Counted from the first letter of the stretch, positions 1 through 8,988 are shown. The stretch: 64,000 bases of DNA from an uncultured Mycoplasmatota bacterium (GCA_900554305.1 USGV01000002.1:33462-97461); one strand, 5' to 3'. A program made the numbers and translations. The notes: a model not told the origin generated them from the sequence alone.

Positions 1-1
1 T

Positions 2-388
2 AATGAAAGTGGCAAGGATTTAAGAGATGAGGGGAGTTATTTTGATTTTTCGGTTTCTTCTAAGATGGATGAAGATGCTTCTGTTCAATATGAAATTGCT
101 TTGATAAAAGATGATAGTTCTACTATTCCCGATAATGATATCGTTGTTTATTTAGAAAAACAGAGTAGTGGTACTTATGCCAAAGTAGAGGATCCTACTG
201 TTTTTACTCCCATTAAGAAAAAAACAACTTTAGGTAGTCCCGCTAAATCTATGGTGTTGGATAAGGTAAATCTTTCTTCAGAAAAAGAAGTTAACTATAG
301 ATTAAGATTATGGGTAAGAGAGGGTGCTGTTGTAGATCCTAGTGCTACCTATTCTGTTAAAATCAAAGTGTTTGGACAAGCAAAATAG
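2..388 (+). CDS. camelysin/TasA-like secreted protein, 5' end outside window
   Basis: The frame is open from base 2 through the stop at 386-388, so the start lies upstream of the window. The visible 128 residues align by eye with the second half of the next gene product: both have a G-K/D-L acidic stretch, a YDF or YFDFSV strand, a GS-K-SMVL segment and a closing R-LRLWV block. This makes it a tandem paralogue of the protein at 468. Proteins of this family are exported and processed by SipW-type peptidases; the SipW-like gene at 1187 supports that. Signal peptide not visible because of truncation. Confidence 0.7.
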   Translation, partial: NESGKDLRDEGSYFDFSVSSKMDEDASVQYEIALIKDDSSTIPDNDIVVYLEKQSSGTYAKVEDPTVFTPIKKKTTLGSPAKSMVLDKVNLSSEKEVNYRLRLWVREGAVVDPSATYSVKIKVFGQAK

Positions 389-412
389 ACTTCTTTGAAG
401 TCTTTTATTTTG
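387..412 (+). terminator. intrinsic terminator
   Basis: Stem 387-393 (AGACTTC) pairs with 397-403 (GAAGTCT) around a TTT loop and is followed by a T-rich run. It overlaps the stop codon of the upstream gene. Confidence 0.75.
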
Positions 413-467
413 ATTTTTAATTTTTATATGATATGATTAAATTATTATAGTAGACGGAGGTTTTCAT

Positions 468-1094
468 ATGATTCAGTCAGAGTCTAAACAAATTTTATTA
501 TCTATTATTGGCATTGCTGTTTTAATTATTGCTTTTGTCGGTGTTTCTTATGCAGCGTTCACTACTGTTTTTAAAGATTCATATACCAATGGTATTTCTA
601 CAGGAACTATCTCTTTAGGTTTAGAAAATAATCGTGGATCTTTGTCTATGGAAAATGTTATGCCTATTTCTGATGATGCGGGTAAGTTATTGGAGGGTAA
701 TGGCAATGTTTATGATTTTACCGTGCAAAGTAATCTATCTGCACATACTACTCTTAATTACGAAATTTCTGTGGAAAAAATTTCTTCTAATCAAGCAATG
801 TTGGATAATTCTTCTGTAAGATTTTATTTACAACGTCTAGGTGATAACGGATATGAGGATACTACTATTACTCAAATTCCCCAACCATTTATACCATTAG
901 AAGAGGTGAGTTTCCTTGGAAGTAAAAAAGGTAGCATGGTATTATATTCAGGTACTTTGGCGAATACATCAGGAACTAGTAAAGAGCTTAGAGAGAATTT
1001 TCGTTTACGTATGTGGGTATCTAAAGATACTATTATTGATTCCGTTAGTCGGAATTTTGATATTAAACTAAATGTTACAGCAAAAGCGATTTAG
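468..1094 (+). CDS. camelysin/TasA-like secreted fibre or matrix protein
   Basis: 208 residues. The start ATG at 468 has GGAGG at 456-460. Residues about 9-30 form one hydrophobic segment ending VSYAAF, like the SipW-cleaved signal peptides of TasA, TapA and camelysin. The mature part is strand-rich and lacks cysteine. It ends in an LRMWVSKD-type block shared with the truncated paralogue upstream. A terminator separates it from the SipW-like gene. Role as a fibre or surface protein is inferred from family and neighbourhood; the sequence shows only the export signal and the paralogy. Confidence 0.65.
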   Translation: MIQSESKQILLSIIGIAVLIIAFVGVSYAAFTTVFKDSYTNGISTGTISLGLENNRGSLSMENVMPISDDAGKLLEGNGNVYDFTVQSNLSAHTTLNYEISVEKISSNQAMLDNSSVRFYLQRLGDNGYEDTTITQIPQPFIPLEEVSFLGSKKGSMVLYSGTLANTSGTSKELRENFRLRMWVSKDTIIDSVSRNFDIKLNVTAKAI

Positions 1095-1119
1095 AGGATG
1101 TAAACTCCTCTTTTTTTTT
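1093..1119 (+). terminator. intrinsic terminator
   Basis: Stem 1094-1098 (GAGGA) pairs with 1106-1110 (TCCTC) over a 7-nt loop, followed by nine T. The stem begins inside the stop codon. Confidence 0.75.
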
Positions 1120-1186
1120 ACCTTATAACTGGTTTTTTTGATTTTTGCGTGTTATTATGTTTATGATGATAGATAGGAGGGCTATT

Positions 1187-1852
1187 ATGAAACAATACTT
1201 TGATACAAATCATGATGATGTTGTTTCTATCAAAGAAATCATACAGTTCTTCTTTCATTTTATAACTAAGGTTATTTTGTATGTTATCTTTCTTTTATTA
1301 GCTCTTGTTTTTTTATTTTTTATTTTTTATTTTATTGATTTATTATATAATCTTCGTTCTGGGGAAGATAAACCGCCACTTTTTGATGCTTATGTTATTG
1401 TGAGTCCTAGTATGGTTCCAACAATTAATGTACAAGATGCGATTATTGTAGCCAGAACTTCTCCTGAAGATTTAAAGCAGGGAGATATCATTAGTTATTT
1501 AGCAACGGATTCTTATTATGCTGGTAAAATTATTACTCATAGAATTATCGGTATTAAAAAAGGGGCGGATGGTTCTTTACTTTATCGTACTAAAGGAGAT
1601 AATAATAATGTCGCTGATGGAGTTTTAGTTAATGAAGATAACGTTTATGGAAAAGTCTTGTTTAGAATTCCGATGCTTGGCTATATTAGGCAGTTTTTGT
1701 CTACGTATTTTGGCTGGATTCTTTGTATAGCACTTCCGCTTTTATATTTAATTATGGTGGAAGTAATTAAAGTACGTACACTTATGAAACAAAAGAAATT
1801 GAACGAGGCAAAAAAACAGTCTGTTTTGGAGAAAGACATTGAAGTGATTTAA
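1187..1852 (+). CDS. sipW: SipW-type (archaeal/ER-like) signal peptidase I
   Basis: 221 residues from the ATG at 1187, chosen because AGGAGG (1175-1180) sits 6 nt upstream; an in-frame TTG at 1145 has no such site. A cytoplasmic start is followed by a long membrane segment (about 23-53). The catalytic serine is in SPSMVPTI (Ser75) and a histidine, ITHRI (His118), replaces the usual lysine, which marks the ER/archaeal-type S26 peptidases. A conserved GDNN follows at 137-140. A second membrane segment lies near 175-195. It follows the TasA-like gene and probably processes both paralogues. Confidence 0.85.
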   Translation: MKQYFDTNHDDVVSIKEIIQFFFHFITKVILYVIFLLLALVFLFFIFYFIDLLYNLRSGEDKPPLFDAYVIVSPSMVPTINVQDAIIVARTSPEDLKQGDIISYLATDSYYAGKIITHRIIGIKKGADGSLLYRTKGDNNNVADGVLVNEDNVYGKVLFRIPMLGYIRQFLSTYFGWILCIALPLLYLIMVEVIKVRTLMKQKKLNEAKKQSVLEKDIEVI

Positions 1853-1872
1853 TTTATTGTCTTTCTTTTTTT
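1831..1872 (+). terminator. possible terminator over the sipW stop codon
   Basis: GAAAGACA (1831-1838) pairs perfectly with TGTCTTTC (1858-1865) across a 19-nt loop containing the stop codon, followed by a T run. The long loop makes this less certain than its neighbours. Confidence 0.45.
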
Positions 1873-1901
1873 ATTATGTTATATTTTTGGTGGTGATAAG
1901 T

Positions 1902-2702
1902 ATGGAACATTACAATGTAGATTTTAAAAAAAGGTACGGTCAGAATTTTTTGAAACGGAAAGCTGTAGTAGAACGAATTGCAGATGTTTGTTCTCTGACA
2001 GATAAAGATTTAGTAATAGAAGTTGGTCCAGGTGGAGCAATTTTAACGCAAGAATTGGCAAAAAGAGCAGGACATGTGTTGGCTTATGAGATTGATACGG
2101 ACTTACAGGGAGAACTACATAGGAAGTTAGAAAATTTTTCTAATGTAGAAGTGTTATTTCAGGATTTTTTAACTAGTTCCTTAGAACAGGATATTTCACG
2201 TTTTTCTTATCAAAGTTTGTATTTCATTAGTAATGTTCCTTATTATATAACAACGCCAATCATTATGAAGATTATTGATAGTCATTTGAATTTTCAAAAG
2301 ATTTGTATGATGGTTCAAAAAGAAGTTGGTAATCGATTCTCTGCTCTTCCGGGAACTAGAGATTATGGTTCTATTACTGTTTTTTTATCTTATTTTTATA
2401 TCATAAAAAAAGAATTTTTAGTTTCTAGAAAAGAGTTTATTCCAGAACCTAATGTTGATAGTGTAGTAGTATCTTTCACGAGAAAAGATAATTTGTTACC
2501 TTTGAAGGATCAAGATTTATTTTTTAGATTGGTAAAAGATAGTTTTCAATTTAAAAGAAAAAATTTGCGTAATAATTTAAAAAAATATGATTTAGATTCT
2601 ATTTCTTTAATTTTGGAAAAATACGGTTACGATTTGACTGCTCGTGCTGAGCAATTATCTGTTGAAATATTTGTAGATATTGCTAATGGCTTATCTGTTT
2701 AG
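1902..2702 (+). CDS. rsmA: 16S rRNA dimethyladenosine transferase KsgA/RsmA
   Basis: 266 residues, from the ATG at 1902 with GGTGGTGAT upstream. It dimethylates the two adjacent adenines in the 3' terminal hairpin of 16S rRNA late in 30S assembly. Visible motifs: YGQNFL near the N-terminus, the SAM-binding EVGPGGAILT (about 40-49), and the catalytic motif IV as NVPYY (111-115) in place of the more common NLPYN/Y. It heads the rsmA-yabG-veg cluster, the usual Firmicutes order. Normal length. Confidence 0.95.
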   Translation: MEHYNVDFKKRYGQNFLKRKAVVERIADVCSLTDKDLVIEVGPGGAILTQELAKRAGHVLAYEIDTDLQGELHRKLENFSNVEVLFQDFLTSSLEQDISRFSYQSLYFISNVPYYITTPIIMKIIDSHLNFQKICMMVQKEVGNRFSALPGTRDYGSITVFLSYFYIIKKEFLVSRKEFIPEPNVDSVVVSFTRKDNLLPLKDQDLFFRLVKDSFQFKRKNLRNNLKKYDLDSISLILEKYGYDLTARAEQLSVEIFVDIANGLSV

Positions 2703-2746
2703 AATATTTCTTTTTTTTTTGCATACAATTTATTGGAGATGATTGT

Positions 2747-3511
2747 ATGAAATTTAATGAAGGTGATTATGTTACACGTATTTCTCATAATCATGATATC
2801 GTTTTTAAGATAGTCTCTATTGACGGGAATATAGCCTTTTTAAAGGGTGTTGACTTGAGACTTTATGCTGATAGTTCTTTATCTGATTTGGTTAAAACTA
2901 CGGTGTCTTTTGATTCTGACCAGCAGATTCTTGAAAAAAATTTACGTTCTTTGCAAATGGATCGAAGTCAATATTTTTATTTGCCTGGTAAAATTTTACA
3001 TATAGATGGTGATAGTGACTATCTTAAAAGATGTATGAATTTTTATAAAGAAATGAATGTTAAAGCTAATGGACTTACTGTTTCTGAAATGGAAATTCCA
3101 CATAAGATTTATGGCTTGTTAGAAGAATTTCAGCCAGATATTGTTGTTATTACTGGACATGATGCGTATTTAAAGAAAAATCGTGGAGACTATCAAAATT
3201 CGTTCAATTTTATAGAAGCTGTGAAAGAGGCTAGAAAATATGAAAAGAGTCAAGATAAATTAATTATTATTGCGGGTGCTTGTCAATCTAATTATGAAGA
3301 ACTGATTAAAGCTGGTGCAAATTTTGCTTCTAGTCCAAAAAGAATTAATATTCATGCTTTGGATCCGGCAATTTTGGCTTCTTCTTTGGCCTTATCTGAT
3401 AAGAATAAAAGTATTGATTTACTTAATATTTTAGAAAAAACAAAATATGGCAAAGATGGTATAGGGGGAATTATTACAAATGGAACTATGTATGTGGGGT
3501 ATCCTAGATGA
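2747..3511 (+). CDS. yabG: sporulation-specific protease YabG
   Basis: 254 residues, ATG at 2747 after TTGGAGATG. YabG is a forespore/mother-cell protease that trims spore coat and germination proteins. The central part carries DIVVITGHDAYLKK and IIAGACQSNYEELIKAGANFASSPKR, the most conserved YabG blocks. Position between rsmA and veg is the same as in Bacillus and Clostridium. Veg overlaps its stop codon. Presence of this gene is good evidence that the lineage sporulates or recently did. Confidence 0.9.
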   Translation: MKFNEGDYVTRISHNHDIVFKIVSIDGNIAFLKGVDLRLYADSSLSDLVKTTVSFDSDQQILEKNLRSLQMDRSQYFYLPGKILHIDGDSDYLKRCMNFYKEMNVKANGLTVSEMEIPHKIYGLLEEFQPDIVVITGHDAYLKKNRGDYQNSFNFIEAVKEARKYEKSQDKLIIIAGACQSNYEELIKAGANFASSPKRINIHALDPAILASSLALSDKNKSIDLLNILEKTKYGKDGIGGIITNGTMYVGYPR

Positions 3512-3720
3512 TGATAGATAATATAAAGAAAGTGGTAAAGCAGAATCAAGGTGTTAAGTGCTCATTTCGATTTCATGGAGCAAGAAATCAGGTGGACGAG
3601 TTTTATGGTGTAATTGTTGATTTATATCCAGCAATTTTTACTATAGAGACTGAAAATAATAAAATAAAAACATTTAGTTATAGTGATATTTTGACTCAAA
3701 ATTTAGAAATTTTACCATAA
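3508..3720 (+). CDS. veg: Veg-family protein
   Basis: 70 residues; the first ATG overlaps the yabG stop (ATGA), and a second ATG follows directly. The later part, with YPAIFTIE and FSYSDILT, matches the Veg family, and the position after yabG is the usual one. Veg affects biofilm gene expression and spore outgrowth in Bacillus subtilis. It is short (B. subtilis Veg is about 86 residues), with a trimmed N-terminus. Probably translationally coupled to yabG. Confidence 0.8.
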   Translation: MMIDNIKKVVKQNQGVKCSFRFHGARNQVDEFYGVIVDLYPAIFTIETENNKIKTFSYSDILTQNLEILP

Positions 3721-3744
3721 ACTCTTTCTAAAGTATAAAAAATA

Positions 3745-3773
3745 TTGCATTTTTCTTATAATTATTATAGAAT
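3745..3773 (+). promoter_or_regulatory. promoter for spoVG
   Basis: TTGCAT (3745-3750), a 17-bp spacer, then TAGAAT (3768-3773), about 40 bp ahead of the spoVG start. It reads as a housekeeping promoter; a sigma-H -35 element is not evident although GAAT is present. Confidence 0.6.
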
Positions 3774-3814
3774 TAAAATGTAAAGTGTAATACTTTAAGA
3801 GGGAGGAATATTAC

Positions 3815-4093
3815 ATGAAAATTACATCTGTAAATGTACGCAAAATCAATAAGGAAGGATCTCGCATGAAGGGTATTGCTTCAGTATTGTTAGATGATAG
3901 TTTTGCAGTACATGATATTCGAATTATTGATGGAGACAACGGACTATTCATAGCTATGCCTAGCCGAAAGACAGCTACTGGTGGTTACCGTGATGTTGCT
4001 CATCCAATTAATCCAGAAGTTAGAGCAATGTTTGAAGAAGCAATTTTAGATGCTTATGAAAAAGCTGAAGAACCTACTGAAAATGAAGACTAG
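3815..4093 (+). CDS. spoVG: septation/regulatory protein SpoVG
   Basis: 92 residues, ATG at 3815 with GGGAGG upstream. SpoVG is a small nucleic-acid-binding regulator. The whole family signature is present: MKITSVNVRKI at the start, then GIASVLLDDSFAVHDIRII, and MPSRKTATGGYRDVAHP in the core. It has its own promoter and is closed by a strong terminator, so it is a single-gene unit between veg and yabP. Normal length with a short acidic tail. Confidence 0.97.
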   Translation: MKITSVNVRKINKEGSRMKGIASVLLDDSFAVHDIRIIDGDNGLFIAMPSRKTATGGYRDVAHPINPEVRAMFEEAILDAYEKAEEPTENED

Positions 4094-4112
4094 TTAGTCT
4101 TCTTTTTTTTTG
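4085..4112 (+). terminator. intrinsic terminator
   Basis: GAAGACT (4085-4091) pairs with AGTCTTC (4096-4102) over AGTT, followed by ten T. The stem includes the spoVG stop codon. Confidence 0.9.
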
Positions 4113-4155
4113 CATAAAATTCTCTGTTTTGCATATTATTTATCAGGAGGACTTT

Positions 4156-4443
4156 ATGGATAAACAAGATACTATTAATAATTATAATCATGGGATTAGT
4201 TTGTTAGAAAGAAAAAATCTAGTTATTACAGGTGTGAAAAAAATAGAGAATTTTGATAGTGAACAATTTTTATTAGATACTATTATGGGCTTTTTAATGA
4301 TTAAAGGAGAGGGACTAGAGTTAATTAAATTAGATACTATGCAAGGTAATGTATCAATTAAAGGACTTATTCATAGTATGACTTATATTGAAGATGTGAA
4401 AAAAGATAAAGAGAATAGTATATTTAATCGTTTATTTAAATAA
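4156..4443 (+). CDS. yabP: sporulation protein YabP
   Basis: 95 residues from the ATG at 4156, chosen for AGGAGG 5-6 nt upstream. YabP is a mother-cell protein of the YabP/YqfC family needed for cortex and coat maturation. Visible signatures are the N-terminal ISLLERKNLVITGVKKIENFD and the central GEGLELIKLDTMQGNVSIKG. It overlaps the next gene (yabQ) by one base, so the two are co-translated, as in other endospore formers. Confidence 0.88.
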   Translation: MDKQDTINNYNHGISLLERKNLVITGVKKIENFDSEQFLLDTIMGFLMIKGEGLELIKLDTMQGNVSIKGLIHSMTYIEDVKKDKENSIFNRLFK

Positions 4444-4718
4444 TGAATTTAAAAATACAAATTTATTCTTTACTTTTTTCTTTTTTTTACGGTATCTTTT
4501 TTTCTTTTTTATTTAATCTTCATTATCAGTTTCTTTTTTATAAAAAAATAGTAGTTCAAATTTTAATTACTTTGTTATTTTTATTAGATATGGCATTATT
4601 GTATTTTTTAATCCTTCAGAAAATTAATCATGGAATTATTCATGTCTACTTTTATTGTCTATTATTTTTAGGATTTTATATTAGCTTTCCATTCTTTAAA
4701 AAAATCCGTAAAAAATAG
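4443..4718 (+). CDS. yabQ: spore cortex biosynthesis protein YabQ
   Basis: 91 residues, very hydrophobic, with about three membrane segments (roughly 5-25, 34-58, 63-82) and a basic end. YabQ is a membrane protein of the outer forespore membrane required for the cortex. Assigned mainly from position directly after yabP and before divIC and from the topology; sequence signature is weak. No clear ribosome site, the ATG overlaps the yabP stop, so translation is probably coupled. Very phenylalanine/leucine-rich. Confidence 0.75.
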   Translation: MNLKIQIYSLLFSFFYGIFFSFLFNLHYQFLFYKKIVVQILITLLFLLDMALLYFLILQKINHGIIHVYFYCLLFLGFYISFPFFKKIRKK

Positions 4719-4803
4719 TGTCAAATTTCTCTTTTTTTTTTGGTATTCTTGCTCTATACTTTAAACTGGTCTATAATTTATGGTGAAAGAGTAGGTGATC
4801 ATT

Positions 4804-5103
4804 ATGGCAAAGTCGAAAGCAAAGACTAAAAGGCGTAGAAGAATGCTCTTTTTAGGTCTGTCTTCTGTTATTGTCATAGGATTTACTACTTTTACTATTG
4901 GTAAGTACTGGTTAGAAATTTATGATAAATACCAAGAAAAAAAAGATTTGGAAGAAGAATTAATTTCTTTAAAAAATAAGGAAAAAAAATTGAAGGTAGA
5001 TGCAAATAAGTTGCAAGATCCGGATTATATAGCTAGATATGCTAGAGAAAAATATCTTTATTCTAAAGATGGAGAGTTTATTTTGAAAATTCCTGAAGAG
5101 TAA
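4804..5103 (+). CDS. divIC: cell division protein DivIC/FtsB
   Basis: 99 residues from the ATG at 4804 after TAGGTGAT. A very basic cytoplasmic start (KAKTKRRRRM) is followed by one membrane helix (about 15-35), then an extracellular coiled coil rich in E/K (about 45-75). The end carries DPDYIARYAREKYLYS, the septum-initiator signature. It acts with DivIB/FtsL at the septum. Located between yabQ and tilS as in Bacillus. Confidence 0.9.
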   Translation: MAKSKAKTKRRRRMLFLGLSSVIVIGFTTFTIGKYWLEIYDKYQEKKDLEEELISLKNKEKKLKVDANKLQDPDYIARYAREKYLYSKDGEFILKIPEE

Positions 5104-5121
5104 AGGGGTTTTCTTTTTTTC
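5085..5121 (+). terminator. intrinsic terminator after divIC
   Basis: GAAAATTCCT (5085-5094) pairs with AGGGGTTTTC (5104-5113) with two G-U pairs, 9-nt loop, followed by seven T. It overlaps the divIC stop codon. Confidence 0.65.
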
Positions 5122-5145
5122 TGAGGTTACTATAGGAGGTATGTT

Positions 5146-6456
5146 ATGTTGTCAATAGAAGATAATTTTACTTTTCATAAACAAGATATTATTGTTATAG
5201 GTTGCTCTGCAGGACCTGATTCTATGGCTTTAGTAGATATGTTATTAAAAATTCGAGAGAAATACTCATTAAGTTTAATCGTAGCTCATGTTAATCATAA
5301 TTTGCGTGCACAAAGTGTGCAGGAGGAAGAATATTTAAGAAATTATTGTGAAAAGAATCAGATTATGTTTGAATGTATGATGATTACAGAATATGGTGAT
5401 GATAATTTTCATAATGAAGCTAGAAATATTCGTTATGACTTTTTTGAAAAAGTGGTATATAAATATCATGCTAATTATTTAATGACTGCTCATCATGGTG
5501 ATGATTTAGTAGAAACTGTTTTGATGCGTATTACTCGTGGCTCTAATTTAAACGGGTATAGTGGATTTAAGAAAGTAGTAGCGAAAGGTGATTATAAAAT
5601 TGTTCGTCCATTGCTTGGATATACGAAACAAGAACTAGAGGACTACGATAAGTGTAATCATGTTATGTATTATGTTGATGATTCTAATGCCAAAGATAAA
5701 TATACTAGAAATCGTTATCGTAAATATGTTTTGCCTTTTTTAAAAGAAGAAGATCCTAATATTCATTTGAAATATTTAAAATTTAGTACTGTTTTAAATG
5801 AAGCTAATCAGTTTATTGAACATGAAAGAGATAAAGCATTAAAAAAAGTTATTCATCATAATTTTTTAAAGATAGACCTATTTAAAGAATTGGATGCTTT
5901 TATTCAAAAGGAAGTTTTATATTATATGATGAATGATTTTTATCAGGATGATTTAATATTAATTAATGATAAACATATTGAACTTTTATTAAATTTAATA
6001 TATAGTAATAGAGCGAATGCCTTTGTTAATTTGCCTAACGAAGTCATTGCGATAAAAACCTATCAAGAATTAGAGTTAAAGAAGATTACAACCGAAATTA
6101 CAACTTATGAAGTTGAACTATCTAAATATGTTCTTCTTCCTAACCATCATGTGATTGAACAGGTTGATGATGTTCTTGGTAATGGAAATGATACTTGCCG
6201 TTTACTTAGTTCAGAAATTAGTTTGCCACTTACAGTTAGAACACGTAGATTTGGTGATCGTATGTCTATAAAAGGAAATGGTACCAAGAAAATTAAAGAT
6301 ATTTTTATTGATAAGAAGGTTAAATTAAGTGACCGAGATACTTGGCCAGTTGTTGTTGATGCTAAAGGTGTTGTTGTTTGGCTTCCAGGTTTAAAAAAGT
6401 CTAAATATGATAAGAAAAAAACAGAAAAATATGATATAATACTGAGATATAGTTAA
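5146..6456 (+). CDS. tilS: tRNA(Ile)-lysidine synthase TilS
   Basis: 436 residues, ATG at 5146 with TAGGAGGT upstream. It makes lysidine at the CAU anticodon of tRNA-Ile2. The PP-loop appears as GCSAGPDSMAL (about 19-29), slightly unlike the usual SGGxDS. HVNHNLR (about 49-55), HHGDDLVETVLMR and the RN.YRKYVLPFL region follow. The TilS C-terminal domain is present near the end (LTVRTRRFGDRM, then PVVVDAKGVVVWLPGL). hpt, often found between tilS and ftsH, is absent here. Confidence 0.93.
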   Translation: MLSIEDNFTFHKQDIIVIGCSAGPDSMALVDMLLKIREKYSLSLIVAHVNHNLRAQSVQEEEYLRNYCEKNQIMFECMMITEYGDDNFHNEARNIRYDFFEKVVYKYHANYLMTAHHGDDLVETVLMRITRGSNLNGYSGFKKVVAKGDYKIVRPLLGYTKQELEDYDKCNHVMYYVDDSNAKDKYTRNRYRKYVLPFLKEEDPNIHLKYLKFSTVLNEANQFIEHERDKALKKVIHHNFLKIDLFKELDAFIQKEVLYYMMNDFYQDDLILINDKHIELLLNLIYSNRANAFVNLPNEVIAIKTYQELELKKITTEITTYEVELSKYVLLPNHHVIEQVDDVLGNGNDTCRLLSSEISLPLTVRTRRFGDRMSIKGNGTKKIKDIFIDKKVKLSDRDTWPVVVDAKGVVVWLPGLKKSKYDKKKTEKYDIILRYS

Positions 6457-6468
6457 GGAGGAAATGTC

Positions 6469-8451
6469 GTGAATAAAACAATAGATAAAAAAACAATTAA
6501 AAAAGGATTGTTACCTTATTTATTTTTAGCATTAATTATGCTTGGTGTTTTTTACGTTGTTAATGTAATGAACAATGATGTGAATGTATTAACGTATAAT
6601 GAGTTCATGTCGGAATTAAATAAAGGAAACATTGAAGAAGTACAAATTACTGCTCGTGGTAGTGCTTATACTTATGAAGTACGAGGTAGTTTAAAAGACT
6701 ATGACAGTAATGAAACTTTCTTTGCTCGTTTACCACTTAGTGACGAAGTTATGAAAAAAATTGTAAATGCTAGTGAAGAGAGAAATTTCAAATTAGAGGC
6801 AGAAGCTGATCCTGATTCTTCTTCTTTCTGGCTATTAGTAATCAATGTTTTGCCTTTTGTGTTATTAATTGGTTTTGCTTTCTTCTTCTTTAGTCGCCAG
6901 ATGGCTGGTAATAAAAGTTCTATGGATTTTGGAAAGAGTAAGGCTAGATTAAATAGTGATGCTAATAAAGTGACATTTAAAGATGTTGCTGGGTTAAAAG
7001 AAGAAAAAGAAGAGGTAAAAGAGTTAATTGATTTCTTAAAAAATCCTAAGAAGTTCCAAAAACTTGGAGCAAGAATTCCTAAAGGAGTATTATTATTTGG
7101 TCCTCCAGGAACTGGTAAAACATTGCTTGCAAAGGCTGTTGCAGGAGAAGCTAATGTTCCATTTTACTTTATTAGTGGTTCTGACTTTGTAGAATTGTTT
7201 GTTGGTGTAGGAGCTAGTCGTGTTCGTGATATGTTCCAGCAAGCAAAAAGAAATGCTCCATGTTTAATATTTATTGATGAGATTGATGCTGTAGGTCGTC
7301 AACGTGGTACTGGTTTAGGTGGAGGACACGATGAACGTGAACAAACACTTAACCAATTACTTACTGAAATGGATGGATTTGGTGCAAATGAGGGAATTAT
7401 TATTATAGCAGCTACTAACCGTCCTGATGTATTGGATCCCGCATTACTTCGTCCTGGACGTTTTGATAGACAAGTTACAGTTAATTTGCCTGATGTAAAA
7501 GGTCGTGAAGAAATTTTAGCTGTTCATGCTAAAAATAAGATTTTAGCTGATGGTATTACATTAAGTAATTTAGCTAAACGTACTCCTGGTTTTAGTGGCG
7601 CTGATCTTGAAAATTTACTTAATGAAGCTGCACTTTTAGCAGTTCGTCGTAATAAAGATAAAATTACTATGAGTGAAATTGATGAAGCTACTGATCGTGT
7701 CCTTATGGGGCCTGCTAAAACATCACATAAGTATAGTGAAAATGATCGTAAGCTTGTCGCTTACCATGAAGCAGGACATGCTGTTATAGGATTAAAGCTT
7801 GCTCATGCAAATGATGTTCAAAAAGTTACTATTATTCCAAGAGGCTCTGCTGGTGGATATAATATGATGGTTCCAAGCGAGGAAAAGTTATGTTCTACGA
7901 AAACAGATTTGCTTGAGGAAATTACTGGACTTTTAGGTGGTCGTTCCGCTGAAGAAATTATTTTCGGAGAAATTACTACTGGAGCTCATAATGACTTTGA
8001 GAAAGCAACAAAGATTGCTCGTGCTATGGTTACAGAATATGGTATGAGTGATTTGGGACCACTTCAATTTGAACAACAAGAAGGTAGTGTATTCTTAGGA
8101 AGAGATTATAATAAAGCACAACATTTTTCTAATGAAGTAGCAAATGAGATTGATATGGAAATGAGAAAGATTATTAATAATTGTCATAAAAAGGCTAAAG
8201 AAATTATTAATAAGAATAAAGATTTACTTGAACTTATTGCTAATGCATTATTAGAATATGAGACTTTGACTAAAGAGCAAATTGATTACTTAGTTAAAAA
8301 CGGTCGTATGCCTGAAGAAACTGAGGATACTAGTTATGAAAAGATGTCTGTTACTAAGTTGAAAGAAATAGCTAAAGAAAAAGGTGTTAAGGGCTATTCA
8401 AAAATGAGTAAAGCAGAATTATTAAAAGAATTAGATGAAGCAAATAAATAA
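6469..8451 (+). CDS. ftsH: ATP-dependent zinc metalloprotease FtsH with C-terminal SAP/Rho_N-like motif
   Basis: 660 residues, GTG start at 6469 after AAGGAGG. Membrane-anchored AAA+ protease for misfolded and regulatory membrane proteins. Two membrane helices (about 14-34 and 120-141) flank the external domain. Walker A GPPGTGKT is at 211-218, Walker B IFIDEIDA about 267-274, the second region of homology near 315-335, and the zinc site HEAGH at 433-437. The last ~35 residues ([20 protein letters not shown] and on) form a helix-turn-helix motif of the SAP/Rho_N/HeH type, which is not part of standard FtsH. Confidence 0.96.
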   Translation: MNKTIDKKTIKKGLLPYLFLALIMLGVFYVVNVMNNDVNVLTYNEFMSELNKGNIEEVQITARGSAYTYEVRGSLKDYDSNETFFARLPLSDEVMKKIVNASEERNFKLEAEADPDSSSFWLLVINVLPFVLLIGFAFFFFSRQMAGNKSSMDFGKSKARLNSDANKVTFKDVAGLKEEKEEVKELIDFLKNPKKFQKLGARIPKGVLLFGPPGTGKTLLAKAVAGEANVPFYFISGSDFVELFVGVGASRVRDMFQQAKRNAPCLIFIDEIDAVGRQRGTGLGGGHDEREQTLNQLLTEMDGFGANEGIIIIAATNRPDVLDPALLRPGRFDRQVTVNLPDVKGREEILAVHAKNKILADGITLSNLAKRTPGFSGADLENLLNEAALLAVRRNKDKITMSEIDEATDRVLMGPAKTSHKYSENDRKLVAYHEAGHAVIGLKLAHANDVQKVTIIPRGSAGGYNMMVPSEEKLCSTKTDLLEEITGLLGGRSAEEIIFGEITTGAHNDFEKATKIARAMVTEYGMSDLGPLQFEQQEGSVFLGRDYNKAQHFSNEVANEIDMEMRKIINNCHKKAKEIINKNKDLLELIANALLEYETLTKEQIDYLVKNGRMPEETEDTSYEKMSVTKLKEIAKEKGVKGYSKMSKAELLKELDEANK

Positions 8452-8466
8452 TTTGCTTCTTTTTTT
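8437..8466 (+). terminator. intrinsic terminator after ftsH
   Basis: GAAGCAAAT (8437-8445) pairs with ATTTGCTTC (8451-8459), 5-nt loop, followed by seven T. It covers the ftsH stop codon. Confidence 0.9.
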
Positions 8467-8497
8467 ATGTTATAATTTTTATAAGGAGTGTAGTAAA

Positions 8498-8932
8498 ATG
8501 AAGAAAATTGAAATAAATGAAACTAAAGAAATTAAGAAAATAAAAAAAGAGGCTGGTGAATTCAAAAAATTTATTTCTAGAGGAAATGTAGTAGATATGG
8601 CTGTTGGTGTTATTATTGGAGGAGCTTTTGGTAAAATTGTTACCAGCTTGGTTCAAGATATTTTAATGCCTGTGATAGGTGTTGTTTTAGGAGGTCTTAA
8701 CTTTAGTGATTTGTCTATTCAAGTAGGTAGTGCTAGTGTTCGATATGGTGCTTTTCTTCAGTCTATTGTTGATTTTTTGATTATTTCACTTTCTATTTTT
8801 GTGATGATTAAAATATTGAATAAGTTTAAGAAGAAGGAAGAAAAGAAAGAAGAAATAAAGAAGGCTGATGAAGTAGTATTATTAGAAGAAATTAGAGATT
8901 TATTAAAAAACAAAGTAAAAGAGAGTAAATAG
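8498..8932 (+). CDS. mscL: large-conductance mechanosensitive channel MscL
   Basis: 144 residues from the ATG at 8498, chosen for AAGGAG at 8483-8488. MscL is a homopentameric emergency valve opened by membrane tension. [20 protein letters not shown], the first-helix signature, is followed by a short loop ([10 protein letters not shown]) and the second helix (about 85-107). The long C-terminal part is charged (KKKEEKKEE) and ends in a helix. The N-terminus has an extra ~20 charged residues compared with most members. Its place between ftsH and dusB is not the usual neighbourhood. Confidence 0.95.
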   Translation: MKKIEINETKEIKKIKKEAGEFKKFISRGNVVDMAVGVIIGGAFGKIVTSLVQDILMPVIGVVLGGLNFSDLSIQVGSASVRYGAFLQSIVDFLIISLSIFVMIKILNKFKKKEEKKEEIKKADEVVLLEEIRDLLKNKVKESK

Positions 8933-8988
8933 CTTTCTTTTTTTTCTTTCTTATGGTATATTAAGCCTTGCAAAAAGGAGTTGGAAAT

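Noticed and set aside
8922-8950. Terminator after mscL
   Set aside because: A T run is present, but the preceding sequence gives only a very weak stem (AAAG with CTTT).
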